DNA of 64,000 nucleotides, taken from assembly GCA_016211105.1 (NCBI GenBank), contig JACQSX010000005.1:36823-100822 (forward strand), read 5' to 3'. The stretch comes from Acidobacteriota bacterium. Lineage in GTDB: Bacteria; Acidobacteriota; UBA6911; JACQSX01. The number at the start of each line of letters is the position of its first letter. Positions within the stretch are counted from its first letter, which is position 1. The notes beneath the pieces are model-generated. The model was given only the letters and a program-made list of their open reading frames with translations, made no database searches and had not been told where the DNA came from. A program made the translations under genes and the position numbers. Of the stretch, positions 26,191 through 34,214 are shown piece by piece.

Positions 26191-26551
26191 TGCGTTCTTC
26201 TTCTAGCTGCTCATGGAAACGGCCCTACGGATCAGAGCTTGTGCTCTGTGTACGCAACAGAAGCAACGCGACTACGTCTATAAGGTTCGTGGGCAGCGCA
26301 GATTTTCTAAGAGTGCTGCAAGCGGGTTGGATGGCGGTACAACCGCGGCCGAAATGCTGTCCTGGCGCGGGTCCTCGATTGAATTCCCGATTCATGTCGC
26401 GTCTAAAGTGCAATTCGCCAGTTCCCCAGCAATAACCGTACCAATGGCGGAGGCGTCTCGGCCAGAGTGCAAGCCCGCGGTCAATTCGGTGATATCCCCC
26501 AGGGCATGGGCAAAATCCCCAACCCAGAATTAAAGTGCTGACATCCATGGT
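26191..26551. other. Intergenic gap within the Cbc-like cluster
   Basis: This 361-base stretch has no credible gene on either strand. It contains the sigma54-like site at 26428-26443, which suggests that the octaheme-FeS-NrfD part can be transcribed apart from the upstream cytochrome genes. Confidence 0.55.
26428..26443 (-). promoter_or_regulatory. Sigma54 promoter for octaheme-FeS-NrfD operon
   Basis: The minus strand reads TGGTACGGTTATTGCT (TGG-N8-TTGC). It leaves a long leader of about 230 bases before the ATG at 26190. Confidence 0.58.
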
Positions 26552-28363
26552 TTAGGACTTTTTTTCACCTCGTCGAAATGAGTGACAGTCCTGGCAAGCG
26601 GCCTCCGGATTGTGCGCGGTTTTGTCTTGGTGGCAATTGAAGCAGAGCTCTTTCTCGCCTACTTTCCACTGGTGCGGGATATGGCAGAGGGTGCAGTCTG
26701 CTGCCGAATGAGTGGGCTTGAGGTGCAGTTCGCCCAACCCAGTGTGACAGGTCGTACAAGCCTGTATCGGCTTAACGTACTGTTCCTTCAAGTGACACTG
26801 ATTGCACTCGAAAGCCATGGGTGCATCCGCCGGGCGTTCGTGACACGTTCCGCATTCCGCTACCAGCCCTCTTCCCCTCCAATGACATTGCGTGCAGCTG
26901 ATCTCAGCGTGCTTCCCTTGAAACGGCCAGGGATGCTTGAATTTTTCTGCCATGACCACTTCCGTAGGATTTCCCACCTGTGTTTCCTGGCCAATGATGG
27001 CATGGCAGAGTTGGCAATCACGGCGAATGACCTTTCCCTCCCGGCTTATATGCTTTCCCTCGTGGCAGCGAAAGCAACCTGGGTATAAAGTGTGACCGAT
27101 GTTGTCCGGGTGCGTCCGCCAGTCCACCTTCATCTCTGGAAAGAAATTGGTTTGGTAAATTTGTTGGATTTGTCCAATGGCTTTTTTAATTGTGTCCCTC
27201 CGTCTGTCGTAAATCGCCGGATAACGCGTGAAATAGAAGCTGTCCAGGGTTGTGGCGATCCGTTCCAGAGCTGTTTCGGTATCGGGATAGGGTTGGCCGA
27301 GGGCCCGAACCGCCTCCCTCTTGATGTAGGGAAGGGTGCGATCGACTAACTGGGTCAGCAGAGCGTTGTCCACCGCGGCGTCCGGATCACGAAAGATATG
27401 ACTGGGACGGTTATGGCAGTCCATGCAGTCCATTCTTCGGATCTCCCGCTTTTTGAGCTGCTCGTCGCTCAAAGGCGCGCCCCCATCGAAATATTCGGTG
27501 ACCCGGCCCTGCATGTCCTTCACCCTGACCCACGGGATCTTCTGCCTCTGGGGATCTGTGGCGGCATACCAGACCTCGTTGGCAATATTCATATGCCAGT
27601 GGATCCCCGTGGTGATTCCGGTCGTTGGACTTCCGCCGCCGGTGCGAATGAGCATCTGGATCTGACGTACATTATTTTTTTCATCGTATTCGAAGCGGTT
27701 GATCACTTTCAGTTGGGCGCCGAAGAACTTCTCGGGCCAATGACAATGCTCGCAGGTTTCCCGAGCGGGACGAAGATTCTCGATGGGGGTGGTGATCGGC
27801 CGGGGAAATTTTTTCGACAGCACCGAATAGATCTGGTAGGAGCCGGAAAGTTTAGACCGCACGAACCAGGTGGCGCCGGGTCCCACGTGGCAGTCGGCGC
27901 AGGCCACTCGCGAATGGGGAGAGGCCTGGTAGGCGGTATACTCCGGGTTCATCACGGAATGACAAAGCTGGCCGCAGAAAATCACCGAGTCTGTGAACTG
28001 GTATGCACGGTAGCTTACTGTGGAAATCAGCGCAAGGATCAGGACGGTTACTGCCACGATGGAGAAGAAGATCCCCCGCGTTCTTCCTTCGTTAAGATCG
28101 ATGCGGGGAAAGAGGGGAAGTGCGCCCTCCAGGACGCGGCGCCGCCTTTCCAGCAGCGCTCCAACGGGAATCAGCAGGAGACCCAGGATCAGCAGCGCGG
28201 GATAAATCATATAGGTGAAAACGCCAATGTAAGGGTTGGCCTTGCCCAAGATCGCTTCGATCAGGAACATGGAGAGGATGGAGAAAAAGCTGAAGAAGAC
28301 CAGCCCTCCGCCAATCAGGCATACCGGGTGCGAAAGAATGCTATGCCTGCGACCCTTAAACAT
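26552..28363 (-). CDS. Large membrane multiheme cytochrome c (13 heme motifs, NapC/NirT-like start)
   Basis: The protein has 603 residues. Three hydrophobic helices in the first 120 residues anchor it. The first heme site is CGQLCH followed by SVM, a CX3CH variant in a NapC/NirT-like context (SVMNPEYTAYQASPHSRVAC). Twelve CxxCH motifs follow: CADCH, CEHCH, CMDCH, CFRCH, CQLCH, CTQCH, CGTCH, CNQCH, CTTCH, CTLCH, CFNCH, CQDCH. The NapC-like part probably touches quinol, and the C-terminal string of hemes passes electrons on. Its start overlaps the end of the cytochrome b gene by 8 bases, so the two are coupled. Confidence 0.9.
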   Translation of the reverse strand: MFKGRRHSILSHPVCLIGGGLVFFSFFSILSMFLIEAILGKANPYIGVFTYMIYPALLILGLLLIPVGALLERRRRVLEGALPLFPRIDLNEGRTRGIFFSIVAVTVLILALISTVSYRAYQFTDSVIFCGQLCHSVMNPEYTAYQASPHSRVACADCHVGPGATWFVRSKLSGSYQIYSVLSKKFPRPITTPIENLRPARETCEHCHWPEKFFGAQLKVINRFEYDEKNNVRQIQMLIRTGGGSPTTGITTGIHWHMNIANEVWYAATDPQRQKIPWVRVKDMQGRVTEYFDGGAPLSDEQLKKREIRRMDCMDCHNRPSHIFRDPDAAVDNALLTQLVDRTLPYIKREAVRALGQPYPDTETALERIATTLDSFYFTRYPAIYDRRRDTIKKAIGQIQQIYQTNFFPEMKVDWRTHPDNIGHTLYPGCFRCHEGKHISREGKVIRRDCQLCHAIIGQETQVGNPTEVVMAEKFKHPWPFQGKHAEISCTQCHWRGRGLVAECGTCHERPADAPMAFECNQCHLKEQYVKPIQACTTCHTGLGELHLKPTHSAADCTLCHIPHQWKVGEKELCFNCHQDKTAHNPEAACQDCHSFRRGEKKS

Positions 28364-29189
28364 GAACTGCGTTCCTTCCCATAAACACCGCGAAGAGAAT
28401 CAGAATGAAAAGAAGAAGACCGATCGCGACGCTGACTCCCCCCAGGATCCGGGAAAGATTTTTCATCCACAACGGTGGCGGATCGGCTTGCAGGGACTCT
28501 AACAACCCTTCCTTCTGGAGCCTGCCATATTCGTAGGGTCTCTCTTCGCAAAGTTCCTCCTCGCTTAACCGCCCCGTGAAGATTACCAAATCCATCGGGA
28601 ACTTCCCCGGCCTAAGATGACTGTTGAAAAAGTGGATGGCGAAGATGAAGCCCGCTGCAAGCAGAGCTTCTTCGCCGTGAATGAGAAGTGCTACGTTGAA
28701 GAGCCACCCGGGAAAGAGCCTGGAGAAAAATCCGTGAAACCACAGCACGAAGCCCGAGGTTCCGATGATCGCCATCCCCCAGAACACTGCCCAGTAGTCG
28801 AACTTTTCCCAGTAGGTAAACCGGTCAAAAACAGGTTTCGGTCCGAAGCCAATGAACCACCGAATGTGCTGATAAAAATCGATCAAATCCGTAGGCTGAG
28901 GAACCAGCGAGTCTGGCCCCCAAAGAATCTTCCACTGCTTGCGAATCCAACCGCGGTACAGTACAAGCGCCAGGTGTAGCAGAAAACAAAGGGTCAGAAG
29001 AATGGCGAAGGTTCGGTGGAAAAACCCCATGACACGGAATCCCCCGAGCGTGTGGGAAAGTGCCACAGCCCACGGCGCTTGGTTATAGCGCAGAGGCATT
29101 CCCGTGGCCACTAAACCCAAAAAGCTCAGAATCAGCAGGCCATGGAGGAGACGGTGGCTCAAGGAGAAGCGGAAGTAGTACTTGCTCAC
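28356..29189 (-). CDS. Di-heme b-type cytochrome membrane subunit
   Basis: This 277-residue protein has at least four main helices with the paired histidines expected for b hemes: SHRLLHGLLILSFLG, FFHRTFAILLTLCFLLH, LIHGEEALLAAGFIFAIHFF. The GTG at 29189 overlaps the previous stop (GTGA) and has AGGAGG before it, so the 114 extra N-terminal residues of the open frame are rejected. It resembles the cytochrome b of formate dehydrogenase or thiosulfate reductase and of Geobacter Cbc complexes. It probably oxidises quinol and gives electrons to the multiheme c proteins on both sides. Confidence 0.85.
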   Translation of the reverse strand: MSKYYFRFSLSHRLLHGLLILSFLGLVATGMPLRYNQAPWAVALSHTLGGFRVMGFFHRTFAILLTLCFLLHLALVLYRGWIRKQWKILWGPDSLVPQPTDLIDFYQHIRWFIGFGPKPVFDRFTYWEKFDYWAVFWGMAIIGTSGFVLWFHGFFSRLFPGWLFNVALLIHGEEALLAAGFIFAIHFFNSHLRPGKFPMDLVIFTGRLSEEELCEERPYEYGRLQKEGLLESLQADPPPLWMKNLSRILGGVSVAIGLLLFILILFAVFMGRNAVHV

Positions 29190-30505
29190 TTTTTGCCCTC
29201 CTCTGCATTTGTCGCCTGGGATGATGCGCTGCCCGAATGGTGATGATTCTCTCTGTGGCGCTCCAAGAAGGAACGGCCTGCCCATAAAATCGTGTGGAGA
29301 CCGAAGAACCCGAACACACCCGCTAAAAGCCAGGTCATGAACCGCGCGGTATAGTAGAGAACAGGGTTGCGCGCCCGTTTGTGAGGATCGGCGTGAGGAT
29401 CGTACTTGACAAAGCTTGCGTTTGCTGACGAATGGCATTTGCGGCAGGTCCCAACGATGCGGCTGGGAGCCACTGAGGAATCTGGATCCGATATGGCAAG
29501 AATGTCGTGAGACCCGTGGCAGTCCGAACAACGAGCGACCCGTGTAAATCCGAGGGCTGTTACCTGACCATGGAAAGTGTCACGGTAGGTTCTCAACGAC
29601 TCGGCGTGACAAGTCCCGCATTCGCGCACAATTTCCAGCTTCCAGGAATCCATCTCCACTCTCTTGATCTGGTGGGCGGTGTGGCAGTTGGCGCAAACGG
29701 GAGCCGCAGGATTTCCCGCCTTTGCCTCTCGCCCGTGGATGCTGCTTGTGAACGTTTTCAGTACTCCCACGTGGCAGTTCCCGCAGGTGTCGGGGGTATG
29801 GGTTCGATGCACGGTAGATCGAGGGTCAGAAGCTGGAAAGATGCGATGCGAGCCGTGGCAACTCAAACATTGGGCAGCCACCAAAAGGCCACTACGTGTG
29901 AGCGCCTGGCCGTGGATGGAATCCATGTAAAGCTGGTAGGCGTTGGTCACGGGGATGCTGTGCCGCTTGGCCAGCTCCGGATCCCCGTGGCAGCCACCGC
30001 AGGTTCGCGGGAGATTCAGGGGATATACCTGCGAGTCTGGATTCTTGGCGGGTAAGATGTTGTGGTTCCCATGACAGGCGCTGCAGGTGGCGACGTCTTT
30101 GGCGCCTCTAGCGTAAGCTGTTCCATGAACGCTTTCAGCGTAATCTCGAGAAGCGTCGGCATGGCAAGAAGAACACTGTGGCGGTTGCAGTTCAGAGGCG
30201 TGAGGGATCTCCGAGATATCCGCGTGACACGCAACGCACTCAAGAGCACCATGGGCGGACCGTGAGAGCGTCTCTTCGGGGATGTAAAGAGATACAGACT
30301 TACCATCCCGCACCTTTTCTAGGCCCTGGACGCCGTGGCAGGAAAGACACATCTCCTTGGAGGTTGCCTGGGCTCGCAGGATGTAAGGGCTAAGAAAGCA
30401 GACTGATGAGAGCGCCAGCCAGAATAAAGTCCTTTTCCACCTGGCAAATCCAAATGTTATGTTGGTGAGCCTCACTGCTGATCCAGTCCAACCCCTATAT
30501 TGCAT
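29186..30505 (-). CDS. Undecaheme membrane-bound cytochrome c
   Basis: The protein has 439 residues with an N-terminal signal or anchor (about residues 25-45), a C-terminal helix (FMTWLLAGVFGFFGLHTILW) and a His-rich tail. Eleven CxxCH motifs: CLSCH, CVACH, CSSCH, CSACH, CGGCH, CLSCH, CGNCH, CANCH, CGTCH, CSDCH, CRKCH. It is the first gene of the run with cytochrome b and the 13-heme protein. The ATG at 30505 is favoured but not firmly set; an ATG at 30580 is possible. A sigma54-like site lies 112-127 bases upstream. Confidence 0.87.
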   Translation of the reverse strand: MQYRGWTGSAVRLTNITFGFARWKRTLFWLALSSVCFLSPYILRAQATSKEMCLSCHGVQGLEKVRDGKSVSLYIPEETLSRSAHGALECVACHADISEIPHASELQPPQCSSCHADASRDYAESVHGTAYARGAKDVATCSACHGNHNILPAKNPDSQVYPLNLPRTCGGCHGDPELAKRHSIPVTNAYQLYMDSIHGQALTRSGLLVAAQCLSCHGSHRIFPASDPRSTVHRTHTPDTCGNCHVGVLKTFTSSIHGREAKAGNPAAPVCANCHTAHQIKRVEMDSWKLEIVRECGTCHAESLRTYRDTFHGQVTALGFTRVARCSDCHGSHDILAISDPDSSVAPSRIVGTCRKCHSSANASFVKYDPHADPHKRARNPVLYYTARFMTWLLAGVFGFFGLHTILWAGRSFLERHRENHHHSGSASSQATNAEEGKK

Positions 30506-30616
30506 CGTACACCCGTCAGGTTGGTTCGCTCGTGGCTCTGCTGATATCGGGTTGCATCCGCTCACGCGCGGTTGTTTCACGCCCGGCGTGTTTCACAGTC
30601 GAGAGAAGGCTTTCTA

Positions 30617-30632
30617 TGCAAATGGTATTCCA
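30617..30632 (-). promoter_or_regulatory. Sigma54 promoter for the cytochrome b/c operon
   Basis: The minus strand reads TGGAATACCATTTGCA (TGG-N8-TTGCA). It lies between the GltD-like gene and the undecaheme gene and points to the latter. Confidence 0.6.
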
Positions 30633-30642
30633 TCCTGATATT

Positions 30643-30656
30643 GGCCAATATTGGCC
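30643..30656. promoter_or_regulatory. Perfect 14-base palindrome upstream of sigma54 site
   Basis: GGCCAATATTGGCC is its own reverse complement and lies 10 bases upstream of the -24 element of the cytochrome promoter. It could bind an activator or repressor; the regulator is not known. Confidence 0.4.
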
Positions 30657-30707
30657 GGCAATCCGACTGAGGTTGAAAAACGGCCTTTGGAATCGGCTGT
30701 TCTTTTC

Positions 30708-32159
30708 TCAAAGGGTCTGCCGTGAGGCGCTGCCTGATCCAGTCAGGTATTGGTGGATGGACAGCGCGGCTTCTCGCCCGTCCCTGATCGCGGTGGCCAC
30801 CAGGTCGGCCCCGCGGACGGCATCTCCTCCAGCCCAAATGCGGGGATGATTGGTCTTCTTTCGTTCGTCCACCTGATAGGTCTGCCACGGAGTGAGGCGC
30901 AAAGGCTTACGCCGGTGCTGGACCGGATGGGCATCAAAACCGAAGGCCAATATCACGTAGTCGGTTTCCAGAATAAAGTTACTGTTGGGAACGGGCGCCG
31001 GTCGTTGACGCCCGCTCTCGTCGGGTTCACCCAGTTCCATGCGGATGCATTCCATTGCGTTGACCTGTCCGTGCGAATCTGCCAGAAACCGAACCGGTTG
31101 GGTGTAGAAATGGAACTGCACCCCTTCACCTTTGGCGGCTTTCACTTCGCGGCGGCTGCCGGGCATGTTTTCTTCATCCCGGCGGTAGACGCAGACGACA
31201 CGGTGTGCGCCCAACCGGACCGATGTTCGCACGCAATCCATCGCGGTATCTCCGCCGCCCAGCACAGTTACCTTTTTCCCCTTCAGGTCATCCCTCGGTC
31301 CGTACTCCGGCGCTAAGAACTTCGCCGGGAGGTTATTCCGAATCAAAAAAGAAAGCGGCTCGTGAATTTCCTGCAGGTCAATGCCGGGGATCTCCGGATT
31401 TTTTGATTTCTGCGCTCCGCACCCGAGAAAGATCGCGTCATAACCCAATGTCTCCAGCTCATACAAGGTCAGGTCTTTTCCCACCCGGGTGTCACAAATG
31501 AACTCGACCCCCAGCTCGCAAAGGTAACGGGTTCTACGTTCCACCACCCATTTCTCCAGTTTGAAACCGGGAATTCCGTACATGAGCAAGCCGCCGGGAT
31601 GGGGAAGAGCTTCGAAGACGGTGACTTTGTGACCTCTTTTGGCTAATTCGTCGGCACACGACAGCCCGGCAGGGCCAGAACCCACGATGGCTACTTTCCT
31701 GTCGGTCTTGATGGTGACCGGCGACCCTTTTAGCCCTTTTTCCCGGAAATAGTACTCATTGATGAAGCGCTCGATTGCGCCAATGGCCACAGGTTGGTGT
31801 TTAAGCCCGATGATGCATGCTTGCTCGCACAATCGATCCTGGGGGCAAATGCGACCGCAGATCTCAGGGAGATTGCTGGTTCTCTGCGACGCTTCAGCAG
31901 CCTCGAGAAACTTCCCGTAGGCAGCCAGATCCACCCACATCCGGATATCGTTGTGCAAGGGGCATGCCTCAGTACACTTGGCATTGCGACAATTGACGCA
32001 GCGGTTGGCTTCTGCCATGACCATCTCGGGTGTGAATTCCTGGTAAATTTCCGAGAAGTCACACACTCTCTCCTCCGGCGGGCGAATCAAGGGATTAATG
32101 CGCGCACTCTTGGACGTAGGTTTCCGACGTTGTTGCACTTCTTGTTGTAGCTCAGTCAT
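30708..32159 (-). CDS. GltD-like FeS flavoprotein NAD(P)H oxidoreductase
   Basis: The protein has 483 residues. The N-terminal Fer4_20 domain has Cys 54, 57, 62, 66 and 101, 105, 111, 115 for two 4Fe-4S clusters. An FAD site (VAIVGSGPAGLSCADELA) and an NADPH site (VTVLGGGDTAMDCVRT) follow, with the end motif WAGGDAVRGADLVATAIRDG. This is the small-subunit fold of glutamate synthase, also used by other NAD(P)H-linked enzymes. The ATG at 32159 has GGAGG upstream. No glutamate synthase large subunit is nearby; it lies just before the cytochrome operon on the same strand. A role in feeding NAD(P)H electrons to respiration is possible but not shown. A sigma54-like site precedes it. Confidence 0.85.
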   Translation of the reverse strand: MTELQQEVQQRRKPTSKSARINPLIRPPEERVCDFSEIYQEFTPEMVMAEANRCVNCRNAKCTEACPLHNDIRMWVDLAAYGKFLEAAEASQRTSNLPEICGRICPQDRLCEQACIIGLKHQPVAIGAIERFINEYYFREKGLKGSPVTIKTDRKVAIVGSGPAGLSCADELAKRGHKVTVFEALPHPGGLLMYGIPGFKLEKWVVERRTRYLCELGVEFICDTRVGKDLTLYELETLGYDAIFLGCGAQKSKNPEIPGIDLQEIHEPLSFLIRNNLPAKFLAPEYGPRDDLKGKKVTVLGGGDTAMDCVRTSVRLGAHRVVCVYRRDEENMPGSRREVKAAKGEGVQFHFYTQPVRFLADSHGQVNAMECIRMELGEPDESGRQRPAPVPNSNFILETDYVILAFGFDAHPVQHRRKPLRLTPWQTYQVDERKKTNHPRIWAGGDAVRGADLVATAIRDGREAALSIHQYLTGSGSASRQTL

Positions 32160-32221
32160 CCACTGCCTCCATAACGCTGCCGCGAAAGCTAACCTTCTTG
32201 TAACCTTACTAAGAAATTCAA

Positions 32222-32237
32222 CGCAAAAAGCGTTCCA
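32222..32237 (-). promoter_or_regulatory. Sigma54 promoter for the GltD-like gene
   Basis: The minus strand reads TGGAACGCTTTTTGCG (TGG-N8-TTGC), 63 bases before the ATG at 32159. Confidence 0.6.
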
Positions 32238-32511
32238 ACAGGGCGGTCCTGCAGCGGTAGACTGCGGTAAGGCGTCACAGAACAGTGAGAACGTGAAAAA
32301 TTGGCGATGGCGTGAAACGATTTGACGCGTGTTCCCAGCAAAGGTGTGGAAAACCCAGAGATGGCGTGGAAAAAGAAAATCTGGGCAGCCTTGGCAGCCT
32401 CCGCGTCTCGCTGGTGAAATAATTTTTCGTATGTCCTGGCGGGGCTTATTCACCCGCATGGTGCGTGATTTCACCAACTTTCCAGGGACTCTACCACGAC
32501 ATTTGTGAAGC

Positions 32512-32527
32512 AGGAATGAAGGTTGCA
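32512..32527 (+). promoter_or_regulatory. Weak sigma54-like site before the heme kinase
   Basis: Reads AGGAATGAAGGTTGCA: GG-N10-GC spacing and TTGC are kept but the -24 T is A. It lies 107 bases before the kinase ATG and may allow autoregulation. Confidence 0.35.
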
Positions 32528-32633
32528 ATCTGAGGAACGGAGCGTTTGATATCCCACAAGTTGAGGCGCGCTGCAGCGATCTTTTCTACAGTTCCGCACA
32601 CGGCATCGGAATTGCATAATTTTTCAGTGGGAT

Positions 32634-34214
32634 ATGAGGCGCTTGTTACCACCTAAAGGCATGCTCCGCGGCAGGACGCTGCTGAGGCGGCTGAGCATGG
32701 GTTTTTTTGTGGTGGCCATAGCGGAGGCAGTCGGACTGTGGATCGCGAGCTTTTGGGCTTTGTCCGACTTATCCCAACTCAATGCGGAGTTGGTTGAGAT
32801 CACCCGCTCTCTGGACGCCACGCGCGATCTGAGCGGAGAATTAGGACGTCTTCTTCTTTACTCGCAGCAAATCCGAATCAGCCCCAGTGATATAGCGCCG
32901 GTACGCGAGAGTCTGGCGGCGGTGCGCAGCAAGCTGGAGAACTGCGCCAGCTCCACCTGTCATGGAGCCCGGACGAATCCGGTACAGATGGCGGCGTCGA
33001 TTGCGCCTGACTTCATACGCTCCTCAGAAACGTTTGACGCCTTGTTTGCCTCCAGAGCGGCCACTCCGGAGCAGATCACCGCATGGAGTTCGGATTCTCT
33101 TCGCCTGATTGTGGAGACCCAGGCGAGGATATCGCGCATGTCCTCGGCACTGTTGGCGCATGTTGATCGCCTGAGAGAGACCTCACAGCAGGTACCGGCC
33201 CGCGCGCGTCGCAATTTTTTTCTGCTGATCACCGCAGGGGTCGGTCTGGCGTGGGCGGCGGCCAGCTTCAGCGCCAGTCGCTTGCTTCAACCGCTGGGTC
33301 ATCTTTTGGCCGCAATTCGAAACGTTGCGGAAGGGAAGTTGGCGCAAAAGGTGGAAGTCACCGATGCGGGGGAAATTCAGGAATTGGCAGATTCCTTTAA
33401 CGATATGGTGATGCGGCTACAACAGTACCGAGCGGAACTGGAGGAGGCCAACCGGACGTTGGAGCGCCGCGTTCAGGAACGAACCAGTGAGTTAAAGCGC
33501 AGCCAGGAAGTCCTGTACCGCTCTGAAAGACTTGCCTCCATGGGGCTTTTGACTAGTGGCATTGCTCACGAAATCAACAACCCGCTCACCAGTATTCTGA
33601 TGAACATCGATCTTTTGAAAGAGGAGGAGCAGGCGGGAAACCGACGATGGCAGGAATTGCAGAAGATCAGCGAGGACGCCGAACGGTGCAAGCGTATCAT
33701 CGATGACCTCCACGAGTTCTGCAGGGAAAGAGTTTTCTCGAAAAACGAACTAGATCTTGCCCAACTGGTACGCCGCACCCTGCGGTTGTCGGAGGTGATG
33801 ATTCAGAAGAAAAAGATTGATGTTCAGTATGAGGGGCTGGAGGAGGGACTAGTGGTTCGATGTGACGCAGGAAGGATCCAACAGGTGTTTACCAACATCA
33901 TTGTGAATGCCTTGGACGCTCTACCTAAAGGCGGGGTCTTGAAAGTGCGAAGCGGCATGCAAAATGGCTATGCTAAAGTATCTTTCACTGACAACGGTTG
34001 CGGCATCCCTCCCGAGAACCTCTCCCGCGTCTTCGATCCATTCTTCACCACGAAGCCCCAGGGTACCGGCCTGGGACTCTCCATTTGCTATGGGATTGTA
34101 GTCGAACACGGAGGCAACATCGAGATCGAAAGCCGCTGTTCGGACAATCCACAAGCAAGGGGCACCACGGTTTCGATTTCTCTGCCGCTCGAGGATGTGG
34201 GAGGACAAGGGTGA
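32634..34214 (+). CDS. Sensor histidine kinase with periplasmic c-type heme motif
   Basis: The protein has 526 residues. Helices at about 20-44 and 194-215 flank a periplasmic helical sensor of about 150 residues that holds C104-ASST-C109-H110, a CX4CH heme-attachment motif. Then come HAMP, a coiled coil (about 262-295), HisKA with H312 in SGIAHEINNPLTS and an HATPase with NIIVNALDALP, DNGCGIP and GTGLGLSICYGI. NtrB/ZraS-like kinases with such catalytic parts act on sigma54 activators, and the next gene is one, coupled by a GTGA overlap. The heme probably senses redox state, oxygen or NO in the periplasm; that part is inference. Confidence 0.88.
   Translation: MRRLLPPKGMLRGRTLLRRLSMGFFVVAIAEAVGLWIASFWALSDLSQLNAELVEITRSLDATRDLSGELGRLLLYSQQIRISPSDIAPVRESLAAVRSKLENCASSTCHGARTNPVQMAASIAPDFIRSSETFDALFASRAATPEQITAWSSDSLRLIVETQARISRMSSALLAHVDRLRETSQQVPARARRNFFLLITAGVGLAWAAASFSASRLLQPLGHLLAAIRNVAEGKLAQKVEVTDAGEIQELADSFNDMVMRLQQYRAELEEANRTLERRVQERTSELKRSQEVLYRSERLASMGLLTSGIAHEINNPLTSILMNIDLLKEEEQAGNRRWQELQKISEDAERCKRIIDDLHEFCRERVFSKNELDLAQLVRRTLRLSEVMIQKKKIDVQYEGLEEGLVVRCDAGRIQQVFTNIIVNALDALPKGGVLKVRSGMQNGYAKVSFTDNGCGIPPENLSRVFDPFFTTKPQGTGLGLSICYGIVVEHGGNIEIESRCSDNPQARGTTVSISLPLEDVGGQG

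Larger units (their letters stand above)
32160..32633. other. Divergent promoter region, GltD-like gene / heme kinase
   Basis: This 474-base intergenic region has no credible gene. It holds the sigma54 site at 32222-32237 for the leftward gene and a weaker one at 32512-32527 for the rightward kinase. Confidence 0.5.

Noticed and set aside
26225..26548. Minus-strand frame of 107 codons in the gap of the Cbc-like cluster
   Set aside because: Low-complexity composition, no ribosome site and no recognisable motif; it overlaps the sigma54 site.
29190..29531. N-terminal extension of the cytochrome b frame
   Set aside because: It lies antisense-free but inside the upstream cytochrome gene; the GTGA overlap with AGGAGG gives a clear shorter start.
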